Part shown: piece after piece, positions 1 through 11,427 of the stretch
Numbering within the stretch: position 1 is the stretch's first letter
Layout of the letters: every line of letters starts with the position of its first letter
Assembly (NCBI RefSeq): GCF_020622355.1
Contig: NZ_WHVL01000001.1
Location: 1-64,000, forward strand
DNA length: 64,000 nucleotides
Reading direction: 5' to 3'
Source: Vreelandella malpeensis
GTDB taxonomy: Bacteria > Pseudomonadota > Gammaproteobacteria > Pseudomonadales > Halomonadaceae
Notes under the pieces: generated by a model
Databases searched by the model: none
Told to the model about the DNA's origin: nothing
What the model saw: the letters and a program-made list of their open reading frames with translations, nothing else
Program-made: the position numbers and the translations under genes

Positions 1-2248
<2,248 letters not shown>

Positions 2249-2393
2249 GAAAAAGATCCCCGGTAGACGTTAGTAGCCGCCGTTTCGTGAGGGCACGAAA
2301 AAGAGAACGCGGCTTATAGCGCAATGGTAGGACGTTTGGCGAGCGGAACCTATTGTACCGATGGGCAGAACGACGGTCTTTGAAGAGAGATAC

Positions 2394-2416
2394 GCACCGG
2401 TCGCGAGGACCGGTGC
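2394..2416 (-). other. Hairpin between regulator and adhesin genes
   Basis: A perfect 9-bp inverted repeat (GCACCGGTC / GACCGGTGC, 5-nt loop) lies just downstream of the LuxR-type gene stop and upstream of the adhesin. There is no T-run, so it is not a classic terminator. It could be an attenuator or an mRNA-stabilising stem inside the operon. A second, smaller inverted repeat (TTTCGTG / CACGAAA, 2283-2300) sits about 35 nt before the adhesin start. Confidence 0.4.
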
Positions 2417-2423
2417 GCAAGCA

Positions 2424-3050
2424 TCACGCCGTGCGGGAGCTGGCGTTGTCCGAGAGCTTGAGAATGAGCTGGAGTCGGTCACGCACCGCCAGTTTCTTGA
2501 AGATCGCGCTGAGGTGCGCCTTGACCGTACGCTCGCCGATATCGAGTTGCCGGGCAATCTCCTTGTTGCTTGCTCCACGGGCAACCGCCAGGGCGACCGC
2601 GCGTTCGCGCTCGGTCAACTGACCCAGAAGCGGCGCGGAAAGCGATGGCTCACCGGCGTGGCGCTGCCGTAGAGCCTGGAACGAGCCGCTCAGAACCTTG
2701 GAAAGCAGTGCCTGGCCAGCCCAGATGCCCTGGTTCGTGACTACCAGCGCTACCTGCTCGAGCACCTCCGGCGCCGCTAGCGTATGGACGTAGCCGCGCG
2801 CACCTTGCTCGAAGGCCAGCAGCGCTTCCTGGTCGTCGGCGCTGTAGCTGAGCACGACGACCGTGGCGCCACGTTGGGCGAGCTCACCGACCCGCAGCGG
2901 CCAGTCATCGATCATCGTGACCAGCCAGGCCACGTCGCCTGTGCCGATCGCATCGCTGCCCTGCTCGGCCAAGATGGACGAGGCCTCGGGAAACGCCTCC
3001 ATCCAGCGCGCTTTCATGTTCCCGTCGGTGGTTATGAAATGGTGTTTCAT
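2424..3050 (-). CDS. LuxR-type transcription regulator with a degenerate receiver domain
   Basis: This 208-residue protein has a response-regulator-like N-terminal half and a clear LuxR/FixJ DNA-binding domain at residues 144-200 (motifs LTERERAV, NKEIARQL, TVKAHL). The N-terminal half keeps the GARGY signature at residues 83-87, but the usual switch lysine after it is Thr90. The N-terminal acidic pair is absent and no Asp sits cleanly at the expected phospho-acceptor spot. It is therefore probably a pseudo-receiver working without phosphorylation. The start overlaps the stop of the HlyD-type gene (TGATG), so the two are translationally coupled. Its place between the secretion genes and the adhesin suggests it controls this locus; that role is inferred. 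Confidence 0.8.
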   Translation of the reverse strand: MKHHFITTDGNMKARWMEAFPEASSILAEQGSDAIGTGDVAWLVTMIDDWPLRVGELAQRGATVVVLSYSADDQEALLAFEQGARGYVHTLAAPEVLEQVALVVTNQGIWAGQALLSKVLSGSFQALRQRHAGEPSLSAPLLGQLTERERAVALAVARGASNKEIARQLDIGERTVKAHLSAIFKKLAVRDRLQLILKLSDNASSRTA

Positions 3051-4477
3051 CAGCGCTCTCCCATTGAGTCACGCCACGCTCTTAGCACGGGCTTCAGCAG
3101 AAACTGCATGACCGTTCGTTTTCCTGTCACGATATCCACCTGCGCTGTCATCCCGGGAATGACCTGGAGCCTTTCGGCCGGATTCTCGTTGTCGATACTG
3201 CGCACACGCACTAGATAGAAGGTATTGCCGTCGTCATCGGTGATGGTATCGGCGCTGATATGCTCGAGCTCCGCCTGAAGGCCACCGTAAATGGAGTAGT
3301 CGTAGGCGGTGAGTTTGATAGTCGAGGCCTGGCCGGGATGCAGGAAGGCGATGTCCTTGGGAGCGATACGCGCCTCGACCAGTAGCTGGTCGTCGCTGGG
3401 GATGATCTCGATCACTTCCTGGCCGGGCTGGGCCACGCCGCCGATGGTGTTGATGTGGATACGCTGGATGACCCCGTCGACCGGCGAGCGGATCTCGGCC
3501 AGGCGCACGCGATCCTGCAGCCCGGTGCCGGACTGCTGCAGCGCGTTCAGATCGCCCACGGCCTGAGCCAGGTTGGTGCGCCATTCGCTACGACGCTCGG
3601 CGCTGAGTTCGCGCAACTGGGTCTGGGCCTCCTCGACCGCGGCCTGCAGACGCGAGACCGAGGCGTCCGCCTGGCTACGCTCGCCGGAGGCGCGGGACAC
3701 TTCGCGCTCCAGGCGCAGCACCTCGACTTCCGACACCGCCCCGGAGGCGAGCAGCGGACGCGTCAGGTTGAGCTCCTGGCTAGCCATGCCCGCTTCACGG
3801 GCGGCAGTATCGCGCCGCGCCTGGGCTTCCCGAAGCTCTTCGCGACGCTGGCGTACGCGGTCTTCGAGCACGTTTTCCTGCTCGCGAAGCTCCTCGGTGC
3901 TGCTCTCGTACGCCTCGCGCTCCTGCATGACGATACCCGGCACCTCCTGGCGAAGCTCCTCCGAGGGCTCGAACGCCGTGCCGGTCGCCAGCGCCCGCAG
4001 GCGCTCGGCGCGCGCCTCCAAGGCATAGCGCTGGGCACGGTTCTCGCCGAAGTCGGACACGAACCGGGTTGGGTCGATTTGCATCAACACCTCGCCGGCG
4101 CTGACCACCTGGCCTTCACGCACGTTGATCTGCTCGACCACGCCGCCATCGAAGGACTGGATGCGCTGCAGATGGCTGGCCGGAATCACTCGCCCCGTGC
4201 CGCGCGTTACCTCGTCGATTGGAGCGAAGTAGGCCCATACCAGCACGGCGAGAAACGCCAGCAAGGTGGTATAAAGGAACAGCCGCGCGCGAATCGGCTC
4301 CTGCTGCATGCGCGCCCAATCGGTGTCGCTTGCCCAGTCGCGGCTTAAGTGGGCCGCGCTCACCCGGCGGGCGAACAGCCGATCCATGAACGGCCGAAAC
4401 GGTTTCTGGCCCTGTTCGGAAAAGCGCCCGATGGCCTCGAAGCCTTTCTGCTCGGTGGTGGAGGATGTCTTCTCCAT
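3050..4477 (-). CDS. HlyD-family type I secretion periplasmic adaptor (LapC-like)
   Basis: This 475-residue membrane-fusion protein links the inner-membrane ABC transporter to the TolC-like pore. One transmembrane helix is visible near residues 64-85 (LFLYTTLLAFLAVLVW). A biotinyl-lipoyl half motif follows (GGVVEQINVREGQ), then a long alpha-helical, Glu/Arg-rich coiled coil (about residues 150-320) and the second lipoyl half (IRSPVDGVIQ). The C-terminal beta-barrel ends with the family motif GMTAQVDIVTGKR. Length fits the LapC/HlyD class. The ATG overlaps the stop of the ABC gene by one base and the regulator start overlaps its own stop. Confidence 0.93.
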   Translation of the reverse strand: MEKTSSTTEQKGFEAIGRFSEQGQKPFRPFMDRLFARRVSAAHLSRDWASDTDWARMQQEPIRARLFLYTTLLAFLAVLVWAYFAPIDEVTRGTGRVIPASHLQRIQSFDGGVVEQINVREGQVVSAGEVLMQIDPTRFVSDFGENRAQRYALEARAERLRALATGTAFEPSEELRQEVPGIVMQEREAYESSTEELREQENVLEDRVRQRREELREAQARRDTAAREAGMASQELNLTRPLLASGAVSEVEVLRLEREVSRASGERSQADASVSRLQAAVEEAQTQLRELSAERRSEWRTNLAQAVGDLNALQQSGTGLQDRVRLAEIRSPVDGVIQRIHINTIGGVAQPGQEVIEIIPSDDQLLVEARIAPKDIAFLHPGQASTIKLTAYDYSIYGGLQAELEHISADTITDDDGNTFYLVRVRSIDNENPAERLQVIPGMTAQVDIVTGKRTVMQFLLKPVLRAWRDSMGER

Positions 4478-6651
4478 CAGGAGGCCCTCCCGATCTGGCC
4501 GTTGCGCAGCGCTTCGACCACGCTATCACGCGGGCCGTCCGCCACAACCTTGCCGGCATCCATGACGATAATGCGATCCACCAGCGACAGCAGCGATGTG
4601 CGGTGCGTGACCACCAGCACGGTCTTGCCCTCGGCAATCGCCGTGAGGTTGGCCTTGAAGGCCTCTTCGCTGGCGTTGTCCATGGCGCTGGTCGGCTCGT
4701 CGAGCAGCAGCACCGGCGGATCCTGCACGAGCGCCCGGGCAATGGCCACGGCCTGCTTCTGACCGCCGGACAACGCCTGACCGCGCTCGCCTACCTGCAG
4801 GTCCACCCCCTTGGGATGGCCGTTCACCAGCGGCTCCAGCCCGGCGATCTTGATCGCGCGCAGCAGGGCGTGGTCGTCCACGCGGTCGCTGCCGCCGCCG
4901 GCGACGATGTTGTCCCTGAGCGAACCGGAGAACAGGCTCACGTCCTGAGGCACATAGCCGATGTGGCGGCGCAGTTGCAACGGATCGAGCTGGCGAATGT
5001 CGACCCCGTCGAGCATCACCGCGCCGGCGCTGGGCCGATAGAAGCCGAGCAGCAGCTTGTTGAGCGAGGACTTACCGCACCCTACACGCCCCAGCAGCGC
5101 GACCTTCTCGCCCTCCTTGATGGTTAGCGAGATGTCGCGCAGCGCGTCGCGCTCCTCGTCCGGGTAGCGCAGCGACACTTTCTCGAGCTGCAGATGACCG
5201 CTGACGCTAGGCTTTTCGACGTAGGCCTTGCCTTCGTGGCGCTCCTCCTTCTTGGCCATCACCTGGTTGAGCGACTCGAGTGCCGTGGAAGACTGGTGGT
5301 ACTGGGCGAGCAGCGCCGCCGCCTGACTGATGGGCGCCATGGCGCGCGACGACAGCATGTAGCTTGCGATCAGCCCGCCCTGGGAAAGATTGCCTTCGAT
5401 GATCTGGTAGACGCCGACGATGATGACGCAGATCGCCACGCTGTTCTGCGCCCAAAGCGCCACGCTCGAGACCGAGGAGCTGACGTGCTTGAGCTGGGCG
5501 CCGGTGCGCGAGAGAAAGGCGGTCGCTTTCTCCCAGTGACGCTGGATGCGGCTCTCCGCGCGCAGCGCCTTGACGTTCTCGAGCTGGGAGACCGACTCCA
5601 CCAGCAGAGCGTTGCGCTGGGCGCCCACCTCCCAGGTGGTCTGGGAAAGCTCGTGGAGCTTGCCCTGCGCTGCCAACGCGTAGAGCAGCACGAACACAAT
5701 GCCGACGATCACCGGCAGCGCCAGCCACGGGTTGATCAGCGCGATGATCGCCAGAAACATCAACACGAAGGGAAGATCGACGATGCCCACGATGGTCGCC
5801 GAGCCGATGAAGGCACGCACCGACTCGAAGGATTGCAACGTCGAGGTGAACGAACCGGTCGAGGCCGGCCGCTCCTCCATGCGCATGCCCAGCACCTTGG
5901 CCATGATCGCCGAGGAGAGCTTGACGTCCGCCCGGCTGGCGGCCAGGTCCACGAAGGCGCTGCGCATCAGACGAAGCGCCAGGTCGAAGCACAGCACGAT
6001 GAATACGCCGAGCGCCATCACCCAGAGCGTTTCAGTCGCCTGGTTCGGCACCACCCGATCGTAGACGTTGAGGATGAACAGCGGCATGGCGAGCGCGAAG
6101 ATGTTGATGGCTACCGATCCGCACACGATGTCGCGGTAGAGTCGCCGGTTCTCCTTGATGACGCTCCAGAACCAGTGCTGGCGGCGCGTCTTGTCGACAC
6201 CGGGCTCGCTGGTGTTGTCCGCCTGGAAGCGAGGCCGCACGTAGATCGCCTCGCCGCTGTAGCCGGCGTTGAGCTCGTCGAGTGCCACGTCGACGGCGGC
6301 CTCCGAAAGCTCCGGGAAGATAACGCTGGCCTTGCCCTGCTGGGCATCGATGCCCAGCAGAACGCAGGCCCGCCCCGGCTCCAGCAGCAGGACGACCGGA
6401 AATAGCGCCGGGTTGAGGTTGGCCAGTGCGCTCTTGACGATGCGCGCGGTCAGTCCGGCACGCTTTGCGGCACGCCCGAACACGGAGGGCGTGAGATTGC
6501 CCTTCTCGAGCGGAAGACCGGCCTTGAGCGCCTCGGAGGAGACCTCGTGCTGATGATAGCTCGCGATCGCCTTGAGACATTCGAGCAGTTCATCGCTCGA
6601 ACGTTCGGGGGACGGAGCCCGAGTAGAAACTACCTGTTTGCCCTGCGCCAC
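4477..6651 (-). CDS. Type I secretion ABC transporter/permease (LapB-like) with a C39-like domain lacking the catalytic Cys
   Basis: This ATP-driven inner-membrane exporter is presumably for the adjacent adhesin. In order it has a C39-peptidase-like domain (about residues 15-135), a six-helix ABC membrane domain (about 165-450) and an ATPase domain with Walker A (GRVGCGKSS), signature (LSGGQKQ) and Walker B (LLLDEPTSAMD). The N-terminal domain has Glu/Leu where the peptidase Cys would be, so it should bind but not cut substrate, as in other giant-adhesin exporters. I chose the GTG at 6651 because AGGAG lies 11 nt upstream and the resulting 724 residues fit the family. An ATG at 6783 would add an Arg-rich, unfamiliar extension. 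Confidence 0.93.
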   Translation of the reverse strand: MAQGKQVVSTRAPSPERSSDELLECLKAIASYHQHEVSSEALKAGLPLEKGNLTPSVFGRAAKRAGLTARIVKSALANLNPALFPVVLLLEPGRACVLLGIDAQQGKASVIFPELSEAAVDVALDELNAGYSGEAIYVRPRFQADNTSEPGVDKTRRQHWFWSVIKENRRLYRDIVCGSVAINIFALAMPLFILNVYDRVVPNQATETLWVMALGVFIVLCFDLALRLMRSAFVDLAASRADVKLSSAIMAKVLGMRMEERPASTGSFTSTLQSFESVRAFIGSATIVGIVDLPFVLMFLAIIALINPWLALPVIVGIVFVLLYALAAQGKLHELSQTTWEVGAQRNALLVESVSQLENVKALRAESRIQRHWEKATAFLSRTGAQLKHVSSSVSSVALWAQNSVAICVIIVGVYQIIEGNLSQGGLIASYMLSSRAMAPISQAAALLAQYHQSSTALESLNQVMAKKEERHEGKAYVEKPSVSGHLQLEKVSLRYPDEERDALRDISLTIKEGEKVALLGRVGCGKSSLNKLLLGFYRPSAGAVMLDGVDIRQLDPLQLRRHIGYVPQDVSLFSGSLRDNIVAGGGSDRVDDHALLRAIKIAGLEPLVNGHPKGVDLQVGERGQALSGGQKQAVAIARALVQDPPVLLLDEPTSAMDNASEEAFKANLTAIAEGKTVLVVTHRTSLLSLVDRIIVMDAGKVVADGPRDSVVEALRNGQIGRAS

Positions 6652-6961
6652 TAAAGCCTCGTCTCCTGTGCACGGGAGTGCCGTGATAAGAAAGATGCGT
6701 CGATGCGCGTCACCGCGCCCCTTACCCCGGCGCCAGAAATGGGGGGATCGCCGCGCGTTGGTTTCCAGCGAAGTCAAGCGCATTTAACGCCAGATACACC
6801 CTCCGCAATGACCCGATAACGTCATACTTACACGCCTATATTCACGCCATGATGTCGAAATCAAGCAAGGCTTCACTCCTTGCCGCGCCGGGCGGTCCAC
6901 AGGGACACATCGACAGGCACCCGTGACCGAGACGGGTGCTTGCCAACCAGGCCGAAACGCT
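6652..6961. other. Intergenic gap between tolC-like and ABC transporter genes
   Basis: This stretch of about 310 bp has no convincing gene. It contains a strong hairpin at 6914-6942 (core arms GCACCCGT / ACGGGTGC, extendable to about 11 bp with a G-T pair) just downstream of the TolC-like gene, without a T-run. The gap suggests the ABC-HlyD-regulator-adhesin genes may have their own promoter, but no clear -35/-10 pair was found. Confidence 0.5.
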
Positions 6962-8446
6962 TCAGTTCCCGGAAGAAGCGGAAATGCCCCGAGTGAAGTC
7001 TTCCAGCGTGAAACCGCTGGGCCCGTCGAGCGCGCAGGTATCGGCGGAGCTCAGCGTCATGCCGTCGTAGCCGAGCTCGGATAGGCTCGGGATATCGTCG
7101 CGGGTGACGCCGAGCGTGGGCATGAGCTGCCCCATAGACGCCAGCGTGCGCGCCTGGGCGAGGGTCAGATCGAACTCGGCGTTGGCGAAGGCACGACTGG
7201 CTTCGAAGTACTCGTTCTCGCTGTCGAGCACATCGAGCAGCGTCCGCTGGCCGATGTCGAACTGCTGCTGATAGGCGCCGCGCACGCGGTCGATGGACTG
7301 GCGATGCTCGTTGAGGTAGCTCAGCTGTTCGCGCAGACGCTGGGTATCGTTGTAGGCGATCTGGGTAGTCTGGCGCACGTTGGTGCAGGCCACTTCACGC
7401 TGGCTCTGAGCCTGCTCGATGCGCGATGCGGCGGCCTCGAAGGAGGCGCGGTCCGCCCCGCCGCGATACAGGTTCATGCTGGCCACCAGCTGAATGCTGT
7501 GCTCGTCGCTGCGCCCAGCGGCGACGCTATCCTGATTGTTGGTACCGGTACGCCCCTGGATATCCAGACGCGGCAGGTAGCCTGCCCGCGCAGCGTCTTG
7601 CTGGGCGCGCGCCACGGCAATATTCTCGATCGCCGCCTGGAAGTCGGGGTTGCCCTCGAAGGCCATGCGCACGGCCTCGGTGACGTTGGCCGGCAGGTTC
7701 GTCTCGAGCGACGGCGCCGGCAGCATGTTCTGGGCGGGCAGCTGGCCGACGATGCGCTGGTAGCGCGCCGTCACATCGTGCAGGTTGGACGCCTCCGACA
7801 TCAGGTTGGACTCGGCCAGCGCCAGGCGGCCGTTGATCTGCTCGAGATCCACCCCACGGCCGGCGCCAGAAAGTGTACGCTCCTCGATCTGGCCGAAGAC
7901 ACGCTGGTGCTGACGGTAGTTGTCCTGGGCCAGGCGGACCAGCTCGCGATAGCGCATAACATCGAGGTAACTGCGAAAGGCTTCCAGGGCCACTTCTTCG
8001 CTGGCACCGAGGAGCTCGAAGTAGGCGATCAGCCGCGTGCGATCGAGCCGCTCGACCTCGCTGCGCGTGGCAAAGCCGTCGAACACCATCTGCGAAAGCG
8101 TCAGCTCGGCGAAGTCACTGCTGTAGCTGCCACGCCCGTCGTTCTCCTGGTCCTGACGCCCCACTCCCGCACGCACGTCGACGGTCGGCAGATAGCCGCC
8201 ACGGGCAGCGCGCACGTCGCTGCCGGATGCGTTGAAGCTCGACCAGGCAGCGTTGACCTGCGGGTTGGTGACGATGGTCTGCTGGATGGCGCTGGGCAAG
8301 TCGGTGGATCCAGGCGCGTAGAGGCTCGCCGGCAGCGACTGCGCCAGGGCAGACAGCGGAAGGCAGGTCAGCGTGGCCACCGTGAGCGGACGAAACGCGC
8401 GTGCCGAGAAGAGATGCTTCAGTTTCATTGTGACATTGTCTTTCAT
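6962..8446 (-). CDS. TolC-family outer-membrane channel (LapE-like)
   Basis: This 494-residue outer-membrane efflux protein is the exit pore of the type I system, and in LapA-like systems also the pore that holds the retained adhesin. A signal peptide with hydrophobic core (about residues 18-34) ends at SALA-Q. The body has two related halves rich in Ala/Gln/Arg coiled-coil segments, as in TolC, with repeats around IAVARAQQDAARAGYLPRLD and NAEFDLTLAQARTLASMGQL. It is the first gene of the minus-strand adhesin locus. An alternative ATG lies six codons downstream at 8428. Confidence 0.92.
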   Translation of the reverse strand: MKDNVTMKLKHLFSARAFRPLTVATLTCLPLSALAQSLPASLYAPGSTDLPSAIQQTIVTNPQVNAAWSSFNASGSDVRAARGGYLPTVDVRAGVGRQDQENDGRGSYSSDFAELTLSQMVFDGFATRSEVERLDRTRLIAYFELLGASEEVALEAFRSYLDVMRYRELVRLAQDNYRQHQRVFGQIEERTLSGAGRGVDLEQINGRLALAESNLMSEASNLHDVTARYQRIVGQLPAQNMLPAPSLETNLPANVTEAVRMAFEGNPDFQAAIENIAVARAQQDAARAGYLPRLDIQGRTGTNNQDSVAAGRSDEHSIQLVASMNLYRGGADRASFEAAASRIEQAQSQREVACTNVRQTTQIAYNDTQRLREQLSYLNEHRQSIDRVRGAYQQQFDIGQRTLLDVLDSENEYFEASRAFANAEFDLTLAQARTLASMGQLMPTLGVTRDDIPSLSELGYDGMTLSSADTCALDGPSGFTLEDFTRGISASSGN

Positions 8447-8712
8447 GTGCCTGGATTCCTAGTGAACGCTTCGACCTACCGATGAAATCGCGACCCGCCT
8501 TGTCGCTTGGCCCGAACAAACGCCCCTGCATTCTCCTGGCATACCATTCTTCTGGAACGCCATTCGCCTAAAATACATGGAGATCATTCACGGACCGCGC
8601 TAGCCCCCTCGAGCTTCACTTAAATTAATTAAGTGCAATTGAAAGGCAAGTTATAAAAACAAATGTCACAAAAATTTACAATAAATATCTCAAAAAAACG
8701 CCTTACTCTGAT
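8447..8712. promoter_or_regulatory. AT-rich control region upstream of the adhesin secretion locus, with a palindrome at 8617-8635
   Basis: The region is markedly AT-rich (8610-8700) against a GC-rich background. It contains a perfect inverted repeat CACTTAA-ATTAA-TTAAGTG at 8617-8635. It lies upstream of the TolC-like gene and downstream of an EamA gene on the same strand, so it is the natural place for the promoter of the adhesin locus. No unambiguous sigma-70 hexamer pair could be assigned. Confidence 0.45.
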
Positions 8713-9591
8713 TCATCCCTTTTGATTAGCTGGTAATTGCTGAAGAGCCAGGCCTGCCAGGATCAGGCCAAGCCCTGTGAATGTCGAGATCAGAAGAGGC
8801 TCGCCCATCACGAAGTGGAGAAGCATGAGCGACACCGGAGGCGACAGGAAGATCAGATTGGATACCTTGGCGGTGCGTGAGATGCCATTCACCGCCAACT
8901 GCCAGAGAAGAAACGCAATGCCCATCTCGAACAGGCCCACGTAGACACCGGCGCCCAGCGCCGGCCAGCCATGCCAGGTAACACCTGGCCCTAAAAGTAG
9001 CAAAAAAGTGAGTACCGGCAAGCCGATGGTGAAATTTTGCCACTGCCCCACCAACGGCTCGCGCGCATCACGAGCGTTGAGCAGCCAGTAGAGCGCCCAG
9101 ATCAGCGTCGAACAGAGCGCGAAGACCACTCCCAGCGGATCCTCGAAAGCCATGTCGAACACGCGCCCACGCGTGGCGATCACCCAGACGCCGGCATAGG
9201 CCATCACACCGGCCAGCACGTCGAGCCGCGACAGGCGCTGGCCCAGCAGCGGAACGGCCAGAAAGGCCATCGCCAGCGCCCAGGTGTAGTTGAGCGCCAT
9301 GGCTTCTTGCCCCGGCAGCCGGTCATAGGCGGCGAACAGCACCAGGTAATAGGCTACCGGATTCATCAAGCCCGCCCAGGCGGCGGTTTTCCAACCGGAT
9401 GCGAGCGCGACCCGGCCCAACCCGCGATGCACGACGAGCGCTCCCATCAATGCCCAAGACACGAGGGCCGCCATCCACATCAGCTCCAGCGGACTCATGA
9501 AGGCCAGCGCGAACTTGAAGGCAGTGGCGACGGTGGACCAGAGCGCGACCGCTCCTAGACCAAAGGCGATGGCGCGTCGATCCCCGCTCAT
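8713..9591 (-). CDS. EamA/DMT-family membrane transporter
   Basis: This 292-residue protein has ten hydrophobic segments in two EamA repeats, starting with FGLGAVALWSTVATAFKFA and ending with FTGLGLILAGLAL. Members of this family export metabolites or amino acids; the substrate cannot be read from sequence. The start overlaps the stop of the SelW-like gene by 4 bp (ATGA), which suggests co-transcription with it. Confidence 0.88.
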   Translation of the reverse strand: MSGDRRAIAFGLGAVALWSTVATAFKFALAFMSPLELMWMAALVSWALMGALVVHRGLGRVALASGWKTAAWAGLMNPVAYYLVLFAAYDRLPGQEAMALNYTWALAMAFLAVPLLGQRLSRLDVLAGVMAYAGVWVIATRGRVFDMAFEDPLGVVFALCSTLIWALYWLLNARDAREPLVGQWQNFTIGLPVLTFLLLLGPGVTWHGWPALGAGVYVGLFEMGIAFLLWQLAVNGISRTAKVSNLIFLSPPVSLMLLHFVMGEPLLISTFTGLGLILAGLALQQLPANQKG

Positions 9592-9866
9592 CGGTCGATG
9601 TGCCCCAGATCTCTCTTGGGGTCGATCCGGTCACGCACGCGCTGCTTGAGGGTCTTGACGTCGGGAAAGCCACCATCACGCTTGCGTTCCCAGATCAGCT
9701 CGTCGTCGCAGCGAATTTCGAAGGTTCCGCCATGGGCAGGTGCGAGGGCGACCTCTTCGAGCTGGTCGCCGAAGGTGGAGAGAAGCTCCTGGGCGTACCA
9801 GGCGCTTCGCAGAAGCCAATTGCACTGGGTGCAGTAGCGGATCGATATACGCGGCATTGCCTTCAT
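9588..9866 (-). CDS. SelT/SelW/SelH (Rdx) family thioredoxin-like protein
   Basis: This small protein of 92 residues has the CxxC redox motif near the N-terminus (YCTQCNWLLR) and the conserved ending typical of the SelW-like Rdx family (GGFPDVKTLKQRVRD). Both cysteines are ordinary Cys codons, so no selenocysteine is involved. The role is probably thiol redox but unproven. It is translationally coupled to the EamA gene. An alternative start is the ATG at 9857. Confidence 0.85.
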   Translation of the reverse strand: MKAMPRISIRYCTQCNWLLRSAWYAQELLSTFGDQLEEVALAPAHGGTFEIRCDDELIWERKRDGGFPDVKTLKQRVRDRIDPKRDLGHIDR

Positions 9867-9952
9867 CCCAAATGTTCTAATATGAGCTGGCGAATCGGCA
9901 TTCTGTCACTTCGTCTTGTTTACTGCCAATGAGTCACTGCCAAGGAATCGTG

Positions 9953-11266
9953 ATGGCCGAGCACCCCCCTTCCCAGACCCGCCTGTTCGAATGGATGACC
10001 GGCGACGACGATAGCCGAATGTGCAAGGACATACCCGACGCGGCGTGTCAGGAGCAGCCGCGCAACTTCTTTCTTCACCTGTTCGCCGCGCTCGGCAACA
10101 AGCTCGCCGACGAGCTCTCGAGCGCTCGCCTGGTGCTGCCCTGGCTGATGGGCATCATCGGCGCGCCGGTCTGGATGGTGGGTCTTCTGGTTCCCATTCG
10201 CGAAGCGGGCGCCCTGCTTCCCCAGATCTTCGTGGCCGGCTTCATTCGTCCGCTGCCCCGGCGCAAGTGGGTGTGGGTGGCGGGGGCGGTGCTGCAGGCC
10301 GGGGGCGCCTTCGTTCTGGCGCTTCTGGCGCTCTTCGGCACCGGCACCACGGGAGGCGCGCTGGTGCTCGCCGCCCTGGTCCTGCTGTCGCTTGCACGCG
10401 GCGTATCGTCGATCGCCACCAAGGACGTCATGGGCAAGACCATCGCCAAGCGCCGTCGCGGCACGCTGATGGGCTACAGCGGCAGCGTCGCCGGGGCGGT
10501 AACGCTCGCCGCCGGGGGTGTGCTGATGCTGTTCGGCGACCGTCCCGGCAACTGGGCGCTGGCGGTCCTTCTCATCATCGCTGCCCTGGGGTGGCTCCTC
10601 AACGCGCTCTGCGTCGCCCGCATCCAAGAAGAGGCCGGCGCCGTCGATGGCGGCCAGAATGCCTGGACGAGCATCAAGTACGGCCTGTCGCTCTTGAAGC
10701 ACGACCGGGCGTTTCTGCACTTCAACGTATCGCGTGCGCTACTGCTGTCGAGCGCTCTGGCGCTGCCGTACCTCGCTCTTCTCGGCCAGCAGCAAAGCGG
10801 CACCGACCTTGGCAACCTGGGCCTGCTGGTGGTGGTATCGGGGCTGGCCGCCCTGGTGGCGAGCCCGGTCTGGGGCAAGCTGGCCGACCAGTCCAGCCGC
10901 CGGGTGATGTGCTACGCCGCGACCGGCACGGCGCTGGGCTGCGCACTGGGGGCGAGCCTCTTCTGGCTGCCGGGGGACTGGACGAACAGCGCGGTTCCCT
11001 ACGCGCTGATCTATGCCCTGCTGGTCATCGTTCACCATGGCGTGCGTCTGGGACGCAAGACCTACCTGGTCGATATCGCCACCCAGGACGATCGCGCGCT
11101 CTACGTCGCGCTTTCCAACACCTTGACCGGCATCTTGATGCTTGCCGTCGGCGGCGCGGTAGGCGCGCTTGCACAATGGCTGGGAACCGCTACGCTACTG
11201 GGGGTATTGGCCATGACTGCCGTAGGCGCCCTTGCAAGCGCCTATCGACTTCCCGAAGTCGAATGA
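9953..11266 (+). CDS. Major facilitator superfamily transporter
   Basis: This 437-residue membrane protein has about twelve hydrophobic segments, a cytoplasmic loop with KRRRGTLMGYSGSVAG in the middle of the first half, and a second half beginning around FLHFNVSRALLLSSALALPY. It opens with a soluble N-terminal stretch of about 45 residues. The substrate is unknown. The ATG at 9953 is preceded by AAGGA at 6 nt. An upstream in-frame ATG at 9929 lacks such a site. It is divergent from the SelW-like gene. Confidence 0.85.
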   Translation: MAEHPPSQTRLFEWMTGDDDSRMCKDIPDAACQEQPRNFFLHLFAALGNKLADELSSARLVLPWLMGIIGAPVWMVGLLVPIREAGALLPQIFVAGFIRPLPRRKWVWVAGAVLQAGGAFVLALLALFGTGTTGGALVLAALVLLSLARGVSSIATKDVMGKTIAKRRRGTLMGYSGSVAGAVTLAAGGVLMLFGDRPGNWALAVLLIIAALGWLLNALCVARIQEEAGAVDGGQNAWTSIKYGLSLLKHDRAFLHFNVSRALLLSSALALPYLALLGQQQSGTDLGNLGLLVVVSGLAALVASPVWGKLADQSSRRVMCYAATGTALGCALGASLFWLPGDWTNSAVPYALIYALLVIVHHGVRLGRKTYLVDIATQDDRALYVALSNTLTGILMLAVGGAVGALAQWLGTATLLGVLAMTAVGALASAYRLPEVE

Positions 11267-11427
11267 CCCCATACTTCCTGTCGTCTCCCCTGCCCCAGGG
11301 CGAGATTACTTGCCAGTGCGCGCATGTCTACCTATGTTAGGGGGGTTGGTCAGTTTAAGTACCGTTGACCCCGCGCTGATGCACAGCGCCATGGCAGCGG
11401 ATGAGCGATAAGCAATAGGACCCTTTT

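Noticed and set aside
6652..6783. N-terminal extension of the ABC transporter to an ATG at 6783
   Set aside because: The added residues are Arg-rich and unlike the family; the GTG at 6651 has a good ribosome site and gives the usual length.
6914..6942. Hairpin after the TolC-like gene as terminator
   Set aside because: The stem is strong but no T-run follows on the minus strand, so I did not call it a terminator.
9588..9866. Selenoprotein reading of the SelW-like gene
   Set aside because: Both redox positions are plain Cys codons and no in-frame TGA is present before the stop.
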